Under the pieces are notes generated by a model. It searched no databases, had not been told where the DNA came from, and saw only the letters and a list, made by a program, of their open reading frames with translations. A stretch of DNA of 64,000 nt, from positions 62,001-126,000 of the forward strand of contig PQWQ01000022.1 of the NCBI GenBank assembly GCA_002943765.1. The letters run 5' to 3'. This document shows, one piece after another, positions 52,201 through 64,000 of this stretch. A program made the position numbers and the translations under genes. Numbering within the stretch: the first letter of the stretch is position 1; each line of letters starts with the position of its first letter. This DNA is from Psoroptes ovis. Taxonomy: Eukaryota; Arthropoda; Arachnida; Sarcoptiformes; Psoroptidae.

Positions 52201-55200
52201 GGGACAAGAATGGATTCAAATAAATTTAGAAGATTTCTACATAATAACAGCGATTGCAACACAAGGACGATTCGGCAATGGGATGGGTGTGGAATTTGCT
52301 GAAGAATATTGGATAGAATATTCTCGTGATAATGGTACCACTTGGAACAAGTGGATCGATATGAATGGAGATTATGTAAGTGTGTACTCGTTCATTTTTT
52401 ATATTCGAAATTGAAAATTTGACATTCAATCTTAACTATATTCAATTTATTACCGTATATTTCATTCAATGTTTATGCACATGTCATTTGTTAGGTCGAA
52501 TGAGATAATAAAAGCGAAAATGATCAACATTTGATCAATGATTATAATTCTAATTCTAATTGATCATCATTATCATTATTATTTTAACCATGATTCTTTC
52601 ATCAATCCATCTGAAATTCAATTAGAATAGGCAAATATAATAAAATTTCAATCATTCTAATTACATTGGACACGTATATACGTGTATTTTCGATTCGAAT
52701 ATTTAAAACAATTAGTCACAATAGAAAAGAAAGAATAGAAAAAATGAATCAAATAAATTAGATTTTGTGCGTGTAGTACTTGTCATTTATCAGTTGATTA
52801 TGTTTGCGCGCATAAGATTTATGATATCATTGTTGCGCCCGGTATAATTCTCTCTATTTTGAAATAATTGAAATTTGATTATATTTAAGTTCGCAAGATG
52901 GAAAAAATTCAATCAAAAATTTCGCATTCTGAAATTCTGCAGAAATTCTTCGGCAAAAATTTCAAATTTACACGCAATCATTACATCAAAAAAAATGGGC
53001 TGTGTTTCTAGTAGGAATATATTTACGCCACTCATATAATACACAGCTGTATATATTCTCATATTTTTTCGATTATTATCACTCAGTTATTAAGCATATT
53101 AACTTAATCCTACTCTACTATGAAAAAAATGATAATAAATAATCCTCAAAACATATTTGTAATTGGAAACAATAACGAAATATGTATATATCGATAAAAC
53201 AATTAAGACACATGTCATTTTTGGAAAAAATTTTACGAAAAATTCTTGTCAAAATTCAATAATTTCAAATTTCTTAATTAAACATGAATCTATCGGTTCA
53301 TAGTCATACTTCAAAAATATGACGAGAACATATTTTTTCAATTCAATCGAACAACAACAACAATTCACAAAAAATAATCGATTGTAAACGTTCAATTCAT
53401 TCATTTCATTGATTCAATTCATTCAAGTTTTCCGTTTGATTAGATTTTTCATTCCAAAAAGGAAACATTATCTCTAAGTAATTAATGATGTTTCAAAGTA
53501 TTATGGAGCAGAAAAGAAAAAAAATGAAATTCTATTGAAATTTTTCAAAATTCAAAATCTAATACCTTGGATTGATGAAAAAAAATTCTCAACTAAAACA
53601 CTTTCACATTGGATACATTAAACAATCATTATTTTGACAGGAAAATTATTTTTAAATCGAACAAAAATTTAAACAAATTTTCAAAGAAATTCAATCGATT
53701 TCAACAAACAAAGTACGATATTGAATTATGAATTTCATAAAAAATTTATGAAATGAAAAATTTTCAAAGAATTTTTCAAAATGAATAAATTTCGTTGATT
53801 CAAAATTCAAAATTTACATTGAATAAACCATTCAAAAACAGAAAAAATGTACAAAGCTATCGAAATCAAATAATGAAAATCATTTCAACAACAGAACCCA
53901 ACAGAATTTTCTTCTTCAATTCAAACAATGAAAAAATCATATTTTTTCAATGAAAATATGGTTTGCAAAAACATTTAAGAATATAAATAAAACAATGTTT
54001 CAACAACATTTTATTATTATTATTATGGTTATGATGATGATGATCAAAACCACAAACAAACAAAATATGCAATTATTTATCATGTTTTTTTTTCATTGTT
54101 CATTCAATTCATTCAGTTACGGCCGCACATATGCAAGATGTTCATATGTGTTCATTTATTATTTTACATTCACTATCAATGTGTAATGGCGTAAATAAAC
54201 AATGAAAATTCTCATTTCGATGGAGAATTTCCGTGTTAAGTTTGGATTCTTTCATTCAATTATTTTCTTAAATGTTTGAAAATTTCTTAGCAATTTTTGT
54301 TGAGAATTTTAACTGCCTTAGAGAAGGCTATGAATAATATTTTTCTACGGAAATTTCTACCTGATTCGCTGATGTAGCGGAAAATATTTTTTTTTGAATA
54401 CATATTCATCATTTTCAGAATGATGATCAATAGATTTTTTTTCGACAAATTCTCGTTTTCGCTTCGAAAATCACAAATAGACAATAATTCTCTGATCAAA
54501 ATTAAATATTTACTCAAGTTTTTGAGTATATTCACGATTGACATCATGTTATGGGTATTGTGGTTTATTTCAACAGTTTTCTACTCAAAAATTTTTTATT
54601 CAGAACAGAATACTTTATTCATCGATATGTGCATGTCAATATGCCAATCGATGATATATTTACATAATCAAACAATGTTTTTGCTGGCTTTTCGTGTGAA
54701 TTTTTTACTATTTGTCTGTGTTTATATTTAAATCAACACATTTTTAAACATTTTCTTTTTGTATTTTCATTCGGGTTATTGTTATATAAATAGAAATTAC
54801 TTGGCAATCATGATACATATACAGCACACAAGAATATATTATCACATCCATTAGTTGCTATAAGCCTCATACGTATTGTACCATTCGCAAATTATCAACG
54901 TACCACTTGTTTACGTTTCGAATTGTATGGCTGCCGTCATGATACAATACAAATACCGTTAACATATTCTATACCGGATGGTTATAAAGATACCGATTCA
55001 TTCGGTGATTTACGTGATTTAACATATGATGGACGTATCGATTACTATGGATATCTTCATGGGGGTCTTGGACAATTGATCGATGGTATCAAAGGTGACG
55101 ACAATTATAAAGTCAATTATGGCTATGAATGGATTGGATGGAAAACTGAAAATGCCGATCTTTCTATGGTATTTGAATTTGCAACTATTGTCAATTTCAC

Positions 55201-58200
55201 ATCTGCCACATTTTATTGTCATAATTTATTTACCAAACAAATTCAAGTAAGAAATAATTTGATCCAAAAAGAAAAACCTTTCATTCAATAATTTTCGATT
55301 CACTTTTTTTACCATTTAAAAGGTATTTTCAGGCGCCAAAGTTTGGCTTAGTTATGATGGACAAATTTGGTCAAAAAGGCCGATCGAATTTGAATATATG
55401 CCTGATTTAGCGTTGGAAAATCCTCGTGATGTTGATGTACATCTTTATCACAAAGCAGCACGCTTCATAAAATTTGATTTTCAATTTGCAAGTAAATGGA
55501 TTTTAATGTCAGAAGTTTCGTTCACAACTGAAAGAATCGATGAAAATCAAACACTAACATATGAACAATTAGATTGGTCATTCAATGATAACAATGATAA
55601 TCTAATGTCCACATTTACAACCATCAATAATGAACATCAATTGTTTCCACAAACAACATTATTCATTGTATTTGCATTTGTGTTCATAATCATCTGTACA
55701 GTCATTGTTATCTTGTTGAGATTACATTTGAAACGTAAAGAGAAAGCTGGTCATATTGTTGTCTGTATGAAGGTATGTTTATGTCTACAACATTAGTTAT
55801 TTTAGTTATGTTAGTTATTATATTATGAATAAATTACTATTCAAACAAGCTGGCAAGCCAAATTTCAACAGTAATTTCATTATGAAATGTAGTGAAACGA
55901 CACAGAACAGAATTGCAAATTCTATTCAATTACATTGAATAAGAAAATATTAATTTCAATTATTGAAAAATGTTTTGTTTAGTTATTTTCTCACCTAGCC
56001 AAATGAATGATTGCAACAACAATCATTCATTGAAATGAAACAAAATTTTAATAATTTTAATGGATCATTCCAAACACAACAGCATCAATAAGACCTAAGA
56101 AAAAAAGGATTTTTGGCCATTTGTTTCATTTTGGCCTTTAATGTCTCTAATGAATAACAAACAAAACACTAACAAAAAACTAGTCAAAAATAGGCCTTGT
56201 AATTATGATTAATTATTACTGATGAAATTATTTCAATTTTCATTATATGGATGCAATTCTTGGCCAAATAATTGCAATCCATTCGCTAATGATAACGATC
56301 CGAAATGTCCGAATTTATTTCATTCAAAGATTGACCCATCTTTGAATCTACAATATGAATATTTAATTCAATTATTAGATTGAAAACAATGCACAAATTG
56401 CCCTAGACTGCTCTCGTAATATCATTATAAAAAACAAATAGATCAATCAATGCGTTTCACAGACTGAATAATTCATGGAAATGTGAGAGAGGCAAAAATC
56501 CTTCCAAAATGGAAAAATTCTCTAGAATTCTGGATTTTGCAGGCGTAAACAACAATCATCATGTGAATTAGTTTTTTATTTTTCTAAGACTAGAATTGTA
56601 AAATGAAATATTTCAACATCAATTTACAATTTTGCTCGAATTTAATTCAGAATTCGGTCTCCAATGACAAATTTCAATTACATAAACACCAATGTTTCAA
56701 GTATTTGCATTTGTACAAAGAAAATATTGAAAGGATAGAGTTTAAGGAAAAAACAAACAAACAAACAAATAAATGAATGCAACGATAGCATAATTATCGA
56801 TTTCAATTCGAATGAATTGAATTGCTTGTCAGCGATTGATCAAAAATCGATCGATAATCATCATCAGATAGGATCGATCAGATGGACAAAATGACCATTT
56901 CCACAGCTAATTAGACATGACTGTTGAGATCTCTATGTGTGTCATTGCTGGGAAACTTTCTCGAAAATGTTCAAAAAAATCTCACAAATCAAACTAATTA
57001 ATGAAATGAATACTGTAAATACACATTATGAATTTTGTTAATTTAAATTGTAAAATTCTTTTTTTATATTTTGTTTTTTTAAAATAAAATATTTCGAAAT
57101 TAAAAACAAAATTGAATGTATTCACATACTACTTATGTTTCAAATTCTTATTTAATCATTTCTCAAAATTTGGGCCTTTTTGATTGAAAATTTGGTTTTT
57201 TAATTCATTTTTGCTGGCTAGCTTGATATGTAATTTAACATTCATTATATAATCATGCTAATAGTTAATTGATTTCCTTTTTAATGAAAATTGCTTTCAA
57301 TTTATTTTTATCTTTGCTTTTTTCTCTTATTTTTCTTCAAATTAATGAATAAATTATATAATTAAAATTAATTAATTTGCATATTGATCAATTTTGAAAT
57401 GAATAAATTGATCACAAAAAGGATCTAGCAACAACACCCCTGTATTGTGAACCAAAAGATTTTAGTTCAACTTCAAGTACAATTTCGAATACGATTGCTG
57501 ATCCAGAATATGCAGTACCTGATGTTGCCATTTCAAATCATCAACAGCTACCAAATTATAACATGTCAATTTTACCTAATGATAATACGAATGTCAAAAA
57601 TCAAACATCGAATATTGGACATTTGGGCAATAATTTAAACATGTTCGGAGCTGGATTCACAAGAATTTTCATGATGGGTAATAACGCTACAAACAATACC
57701 AATCACCATCAATCATTGAATGACGCTACAAAATCAACAAACGCAAATCAAACAGCCAATGTTGTCTATTCTTTGCAATCAAAGTTACCAACTGCCAGCG
57801 ATAATAATAATAATAATAACAGTGGGAGCTGTTATAATCTCTCAAAACAAATACCTTTGACCAGTAAAACATTGAATGTGCATCTGAATAATGCTAACAA
57901 TTTAATGCAAAGACAATTCTATGTATCAGCTGATTTAATACCCAAATCTCCAAAATTATCATCGAAATCAACAAAGATTGACCAGGCAAACAATAATAAT
58001 CGTATAACATGTAATACCATTTACAAGTAAGTTATTTTTACTGATTTTCAAATTGAGTTCATTCGTTCATTCGACAATATTTTTTCACAAAACAACAGCA
58101 AAAGGAAAATGAATGATGATCACATGTCAACCAATAGTAACACACTGAAATTCAAATATCAACACTCGGCCAATACAGTCAACCCGAATGATATGATTGA

Positions 58201-60771
58201 AGAAACATTGAAATGTATTCCTGAAATCAATGAACAACAAATTGAAATTATTCAAAATACAAATGCAAATAGTGGGCAACCATTTGGCTATTCACAATAT
58301 GGACAAATATTGTTAGCAAGATTATCATTACCTCAAAAGAATAATACCATAATGACACTGAATGGTAATCAAATATCAAATAAAAATGGATACGCTAATG
58401 ATAATGCTAATAATATTAATAATAACAATATCGATATTAATTCTTCATCTGCATCAACGGAAACGGATGCAGTGAATGGTGGTGAAAATATCGGAAATTC
58501 AACAAATATTAATGATAATAATGATACACTGGTTATATTGAAAACACTTGAAAATGATAAACTTCGTAATGATTTTGTCCATGAAATGAAATCAAAATGG
58601 TTCATTTCGGCTAAAAGTGAACGTATTGCTAAATTATTCGGATATTTAACATCACCAACAATGAATTTAACGGCAATGATTATTGAATATGGTGAATGTG
58701 ATTTAGCACAATTTTTACGTAATTGTGATAAAAAATCTATTGGGTATGTGCGTATTTGATATTCATTATTGCATTATATGCACACAAATTTCTTTATCTT
58801 TACACATAAATATTTAAACCAAAAAAAACTAACAATTTTGGTCATGTTAACACTGTTAATAGACACAGAATTAACAATAATAATGACAAACAACTGAATA
58901 TGACAATCGAATCAAAAAAAATAGAGCCAATCAAATACATAAATATATTATTTTCAGATTATCAATCGAAGAAATAGCACCATAGTAAAATGTTAAAATG
59001 ATAGAAAAATCAATTAGTTTCATATTTTTTAGGGCAAAATATGATTTCTTCAATTTCAATTCACATTCATTTCGAAACTTTGAAACAAAAAAACCATAAA
59101 ACCATTAGCATTTTTCATCAATGATAATACCAACCAAAAAGATAATAATGATAATCATTAACAACAACAATTCAATGTTAAAGCCAAACATGTACCAAAA
59201 CAGAAAACTAGCTGAAAATTGCTTAATGTTTTTTTCATACATTCCATCTATGAAATTTCATTTTTTTGATTTCCGGATCGATTTTTAGTGGGGAAATAAT
59301 GAAAAAACATTGCAAACATTGAAATCACATACAAATTCACAATACACACTACACACTGCTAACCGAACCGAACCGAACCAAAAAAATGAAAAAACCATGA
59401 AAATTTATGAAATAACAAATTGAAAATATGAAAAAGTTGAGCTTTTTCTACTCAAGAGTTTTCGGGATTCAAAGCTTTAGCAGCAATAAATTCTAATGAT
59501 GATTTGCTCATACACAAAATGTCCCAGTTGACATTTTTTTTTCTCGATTGTCAAATGATCATATTTGTCATAATAGAAATAGAGATTCTTCTTGTTCAGT
59601 ATAAGAGTGTTGTGAATAATGACATTCGATGATGTGTGATGGTTGTTTGTTGTTGTTGTTTATTGAAGAAATTTTCAAAACAATTCAATTCAATTCATCA
59701 TAAAACAAGCGTAATTTTTATGGTTTTCATGAAAATAATAATGATGATATTTCATTGCGCTCATCATCATCATTTGTCAATGATAATTCTTACGCTACAA
59801 TAAATGCATTCAAAACAAAATGAAAAACAAAAAATTGTTGAAACAAATTAATCATTTATTATGTTTTATAATGAAATATGATTTTATATAAATATGTTTC
59901 TATTATTTAATTTTGATCAATCCCAAAAAACAGGATACAATCATTGTTACATATAGGAAGTGAAGTTGCAGCCGGTATGAAATATCTAGAATCATTAGGC
60001 TATGTACATCGTGATTTATCGGCCAAAAATTGTATCATATTTGGCGATAATTTACGCGTAAAAATATCGGATTTCGCAGCATCACTCTCATCGAATGGAC
60101 ATGATTATTACAACGGTTTAGCCATTAGATGGATAGCACCTGAAGCTTTGATCAATGGAACATATACGACTAAAAGTGATGTCTATAGTTTTGGAATTAC
60201 ATTTTGGGAAATATTAACATATGCATTGATACGTCCACATCATGAATTAGATGATAATGAATTTTTACAAAAATTATTCAATGCATATGACAATTATGTT
60301 ACTGATATCAATAATGTAAGTTACATACAATCAATTTACATACTGATTAGATTCAATATGCCTTCTCACTTGATTCATTAGGACTGTTCAAGTAGTTCAA
60401 TTTATTATCAAGCAACATATGCTGCCAGTGCCAGTTCAATAGCAAATAATAACAATGCATCGATCAATGATAATACAGCAGTGGCTGATCACAGCATCAA
60501 TGATCAACAACAAAAGCGCAACGGTACAACACGAATATCATATCGATTAGCATTACCAAGACCAACAACATGTCCTTCGGAAATATATGATCTCATGCTC
60601 GAATGCTGGCAATTAAATGAACAAATAAGACCATCATTCAAAGACATCACACAATTTCTCTATCAACGCAACAATCTTATTAATAATAATAACAAATCAA
60701 ATGTCAACATTCAAACAAACATGCATCAAATACATCCACAGCACACAACACACCTACAACAACAAAATTAA
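31870..60771 (+). CDS. Ddr: Discoidin domain receptor (DDR-like) tyrosine kinase, nine coding exons, 1163 aa
   Basis: Inferred exons are 31870-32044, 50181-50334, 52138-52375, 54794-55246, 55323-55772, 57422-58026, 58099-58743, 59934-60315 and 60382-60771. All junctions are GT-AG and the 3492 nt keep frame. A hydrophobic signal segment lies at about residues 15-35, followed by a furin-like RLNKR. An F5/8-type discoidin domain spans Cys74-Cys236 and keeps GAWCP, TQGR (Arg154) and Glu162, which correspond to collagen-binding positions in human DDRs. A second discoidin-like domain runs to about 410, then a transmembrane helix at about 453-473. The juxtamembrane region is long and Asn-rich with YCEP and EYAVPD tyrosine motifs. 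The kinase keeps Lys840, Glu854, HRDLSAKN (Asp934, Asn939), a DYY activation-loop pair and APE (976-978). However, DFG is DFA (953-955), the second Gly of the Gly loop is lost (755-760), and an Asn-rich insert of about 65 residues precedes the beta-3 lysine. Activity is uncertain. Confidence 0.92.
33291..33318. repeat. Perfect 12-bp hairpin
   Basis: Arms ATTGAAAATTTC (33291-33302) and GAAATTTTCAAT (33307-33318) pair exactly around GAAG. It lies inside the first DDR intron and would form a hairpin in the pre-mRNA. Confidence 0.7.
34877..34944. repeat. Trinucleotide/hexanucleotide microsatellite
   Basis: About ten ATT units pass into ATTATC/ATC units and then ATTC units. Simple slippage repeat, useful as a polymorphic marker, with no visible function. 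Confidence 0.8.
35093..35134. repeat. (CT)n microsatellite, about 21 units
   Basis: An uninterrupted CT dinucleotide array of 42 bp lies in the first DDR intron. On the minus strand it is GA-rich and could bind GAGA-type factors, but this is speculative. Confidence 0.9.
37807..37880. mobile_element. Mariner-like MITE, copy 4
   Basis: A 74-bp element has left end GAATGTCCGAAAAGTTTTTA and right end (reverse complement) GGTTGAGCGAAAAGTTCTTG. TA is on both sides (37805-37806 and 37881-37882). The centre TTATATCATAGAAAAT pairs it with copy 2. It lies within the first DDR intron. Confidence 0.8.
38751..38771 (+). repeat. Poly-A run
   Basis: A homopolymer of about 21-22 A. No associated retroelement is recognised. 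Confidence 0.7.
41734..41789. repeat. Perfect 17-bp inverted repeat with 22-nt loop
   Basis: The left arm AGGAAAAATTTTCCTTC (41734-41750) and right arm GAAGGAAAATTTTTCCT (41773-41789) are exactly complementary. Each arm is itself nearly palindromic (GGAAAA then TTTTCC). It lies in the first DDR intron and would fold as a stable hairpin in pre-mRNA. No TA target duplication or MITE terminus is present, so it is distinct from the MITE family. Confidence 0.85.
45925..45998. mobile_element. Mariner-like MITE, copy 5
   Basis: A 74-bp element begins GGTAGTCCAAAAAGTTTTGG and ends (reverse complement) GGTTGTCCGGAAAGTTATGG. Both flanks read CA rather than TA. The core AATAGAGTTGCACATGAAA matches copy 3 in reverse. 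It lies in the first DDR intron. Confidence 0.8.
49199..49233. repeat. (AC)n microsatellite
   Basis: About 17 uninterrupted AC units lie near the 3' end of the first DDR intron. Confidence 0.9.
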
Positions 60772-61161
60772 TTATCAATTCACAGAGGCACGCCCATAAA
60801 TCATAAGTCACAATCATGCAGCAGCGAAAAAGTCAATTAGTTTGCCATTTCATATTCAGATAAATTTATTTATTAATTCATTCATTCAAATACTGTGATT
60901 GTCATCGATCATTATAAAAATGATTTGTTAAAACATGTAAGAAAATGTAACATAAGCACAAATTCACAATCACTTTCGATCAATTTCGAATCACCATTTC
61001 ACCACAGAATAAGCCCCGACAAATTCAAATTGAAAACATGAAAATTGTATTATAAAAGAAAAGATGCTCAAAATATTGATCAACTTGTAAAAATTGAATT
61101 TCGACTGTAAAATTATATTAATAGACAATTTGTATATAATTTTATATTTACTTCAAATATT

Positions 61162-61167
61162 AATAAA
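61162..61167 (+). terminator. Polyadenylation signal after the DDR-like gene
   Basis: AATAAA lies about 390 bp past the stop codon in strongly AT-rich sequence. It is the clearest candidate signal in the first 400 bp of the presumed 3' UTR. Confidence 0.4.
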
Positions 61168-62882
61168 ATGAAATTTTATGAAAAAAATCATTTTCAAATT
61201 TCATAGATGATAGCTATGCAAACACAATAGCCAAAAGTATTCAATTCTCAGACAATTTCAAGATTATTATTTCTCGTTATCATCATTGTCATTATTAGTG
61301 CGCTTAGTATTTATTTACTTGGAAATAAATATTTCATGAATTATACCCTCAAGGATATTTGCTCAATAATCATAAACACTTTTCAACAACGAACGATTTG
61401 AGCTTGCAATCAAATTAAAAACATTTTTAACGATTTCAACGATCGATTGCCAAATAAAAATGAATTCACAGAATTTGTTCAAATTGATTTTCAAAGAAAG
61501 TATGTTCGATCAGTGATCAGAAAAATATGTTTACGAACAAGCAATAAGGCTTATCGCTGATGCCATTATGAATTTTATTCGAGAGATAAAATTCATTCTT
61601 AATGGTTAATTGAATGCAATATGAATAATTGGAGACCATCATCATCATCGTCGAAAATAATCATGTTTCAAGTACATTTTCAATGTAAATAAACCACATA
61701 TGGTCACGTGTCATCTCAATATTCATTCACATCTGATTCAAATGATTGGTCATTGACATTTCATACATGTGTTCAAGTGTCTTGTGTGCGCTATTTCACC
61801 TGAATTTAATTCACATGACATTCACAAAAATTGACAAGATAAAAGTTAGGATTAATCCATATCGACATTCACTCGAATGTGAATATGAGTCGAAAATGGA
61901 AGTTAACAAGTCTAAATATCATAATTGTTCAAAAGAAATTGAAACAATCATTTCAATATTTTAACTGACCAACAGGAAAATCATTGTTGAATTTGAAGAA
62001 AAAATTCAAAATGGAATTTCCCATTGAAAATAATGATAATAATTCATATTTCATGAGTATCTTTGAATAAGACTTATAGAAATAAGCTTATTGATTATTA
62101 TTATTATTTGTAAAAATCTCTCTCACTCAGCATTACACAACAGAATTAGGCTTAAGGATTGTTGCCTCTAGAGAAATGCTTTGAAATTTAAATTTTGGGT
62201 TTTAAAATTGAAAATATTTATAAAAAATTAAAGGAAAAGAATTTCGAGCGAAATTCTGGAAATGACAGCAAATTTCCATTTATAGATACTCATGTGTAGC
62301 ATGCATAGGAATAAGCAGGGAAAAAAATTCCAACCTACCGTTCCATTCTTCATGTTTCGATGGTTTGAAGCTGATGATGATGCATTTGTGATGCTGATTT
62401 TGTTTTTGGCAAAATATATTGGATGATATATGTTGAATATATTTTTAAATCTTTATTCTCTGGTGTAATGTTTGTATATTCGTTGTTGTTCATTTTGAAA
62501 TTGTTTTTGTTCAATGAATTTGGTTCAATGTTAGGGTTCAATTTTAAGCTGAAATCATATAAATGTTTCAGTTGAATGGAGATTTAAATTGAAAACTTTT
62601 TAAAACATTTCACATTTTAAAAATAAATTCATTGGTTGTCAACACAATTTTAAAAATGATTCACTGGAAATAAACATTGTTTTTTCTTGGTGATTCTGAT
62701 GATTATGACGATGGAATTGCTTGTCGAAGCCGTTTACCAATTAATTAGTGAATTTTTTCAATAATTTAGAGGATGTTGATGGATGGACACTGACACTTAA
62801 TTAAAAATTAGCACAAACATATAAATCACTAAATGGCACACACACAAACACTGATAAATGATTAGAAGACACAGCACAATTA
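61168..62882. other. Intergenic stretch right of the DDR-like gene
   Basis: No gene is supported. A 63-codon minus-strand frame at 62350-62541 has an Asn-rich composition like the real proteins here and an acceptor-like ttcag just upstream. It is too short and isolated to annotate as an exon. Confidence 0.45.
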
Positions 62883-63396
62883 ATAAAACATCTTTAATGA
62901 AATATGGAAAACTTGATGAATTCATAATTCACTAAAATATTCACAAATGGTTCAAAATTGAAGATTTCATTGTGAGAAATAAGAAATAGATGATATGTTA
63001 GATATGGATAATGATATTGCCAAAATTAAGTTATTGTTAATTTCTCAGCTTGGTCATTTTAGAAATTAAAATTGTTCAAACAATTAATATCAGCGTTATT
63101 CTGAGAAAAATATTCACAAACTTAAAAATGCATACATAACTAATTCAAAAAATTTAAACATGTTTGAGAGAAATTGATCAAGTATTTGGAACAAGATCGT
63201 ATTTTATCATTGAAAATCAATTAATTATTGGTCATTTTACTGATGAAATTTATTCAAAAAACAATCAAAAAATATTGATGGTAACAAGTCAGACATTCAC
63301 ATGAGCAGAGTGACAAACATAATGAAAATCGAAAATTTTAAAACCATCAAAATCACTGAGCTTAAATAGTGCTCGAATTGTTGTTTTTTGTTGTTT
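62883..63396 (+). repeat. Tandem repeat unit 1, 514 bp
   Basis: The unit begins ATAAAACATCTTTAATGAAA and ends in a run with TAGTGCTCGAATTGTTG followed by T-rich sequence. It is repeated immediately to the right. The two copies align end to end with scattered substitutions and a few small indels. No long open frame runs through either copy, and no terminal inverted repeats were found. Confidence 0.9.
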
Positions 63397-63901
63397 ATAA
63401 AACATCTTTAATGAAATATGGAAAACTTGAGTTCATAATTCACTAAAATATTTACAAATGGTTCAAAATCGAAGATTTCACCGTGAGAAACAAGGTATAA
63501 TATATTAAATATGGATAATGGTATAAAGATGAATTAAATGATTGTTAATTGTTCTGTTTGGTCGGTTTAGAAATGTAAATTGTTCAAACAATTATTGTCA
63601 GGATTATTGCAAGAAAAATATTCATAAACTTAAATGCAGACATAACTGATTCAAAAAATTTAAACATGTTTAAGAGAAATTAATCAAATCTTTGTAACAA
63701 GATCGTATTTTATCATTGAAATTGAATTAATTATTGGTCATTTTACTGGTGAATTCAATTTAAAAACAATCAAAAAATATTGATGGTAAATTTTACAAGT
63801 CAGATATTCACATGAACAGAGTGACAAACATAATGAAAATCGAAAATTGTTAAACTAACAAAATCGCCAGGCTTAAATAGTGCTCGAATTGTTGTTTTTT
63901 T
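63397..63901 (+). repeat. Tandem repeat unit 2, about 505 bp
   Basis: The second copy starts with the same ATAAAACATCTTTAATGAAA. It shares conserved blocks such as TTTAAACATGTTTRAGAGAAA, AACAAGATCGTATTTTATCA and CAGAGTGACAAACATAATGA. The similarity stops at the T-run near 63901. More units could lie beyond the window, but the sequence from 63902 to 64000 does not restart the unit. Confidence 0.9.
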
Positions 63902-64000
63902 GAGATAAATCAGTAATTAGTCAGCAATTAATCACTGTAACTTTAACAGTTCAAAAACTACAAAACAATCAATGTTCAATTGATGTTTGATCAATGAATC

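Overview
The window looks like nuclear DNA of a small-genome arthropod, most likely an astigmatid mite of the Dermatophagoides type. The reasons are a very AT-rich background, short GT-AG introns of about 50-130 bp beside a few very long ones, proteins rich in Asn and His runs, a muscle troponin T with an invertebrate-style poly-glutamate tail, and a metazoan discoidin domain receptor. The species is an inference; no sequence comparison could be run. There are no bacterial operons or CRISPR arrays.

Layout, left to right. Positions 1-4163 form a comparatively GC-richer stretch without convincing genes. It carries sixteen CAGATG/CATCTG E-boxes and precedes the troponin T gene (4164-5756, six coding exons, 421 aa). 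Next come two tRNA-Phe(GAA) genes facing each other (6090-6187 plus strand, 6571-6683 minus strand). Their mature sequences are identical but their introns are unrelated (25 and 40 nt). A single-exon leucine-rich-repeat protein follows (7855-9579, 574 aa), then an eight-exon DUF389 membrane protein (11138-13524, 649 aa). About 18 kb of very AT-rich, apparently gene-free DNA separates this from the last gene. That gene is a discoidin domain receptor tyrosine kinase homologue with nine coding exons (31870-60771, 1163 aa) and an 18.1-kb first intron. The right end (62883-63901) holds a 514-bp unit repeated twice in tandem.

All four protein genes lie on the plus strand. In all three spliced models the inferred exons keep frame across every junction, which strongly supports them. 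The genes do not form an obvious pathway: one is a sarcomere component, one a likely adaptor or ubiquitin-ligase-type LRR protein, one an uncharacterised membrane protein, and one a collagen-receptor-like kinase.

The most interesting points are: (1) the convergent tRNA-Phe pair with different introns and an unusual acceptor and D stem; (2) five dispersed ~75-bp mariner-like MITEs whose internal sequence falls into at least two subfamilies; (3) the receptor kinase, which has DFA in place of DFG, a damaged glycine loop and a long Asn-rich insert between beta strands 2 and 3; (4) the E-box cluster upstream of troponin T; and (5) several long perfect inverted repeats in the large intergenic and intronic spaces.
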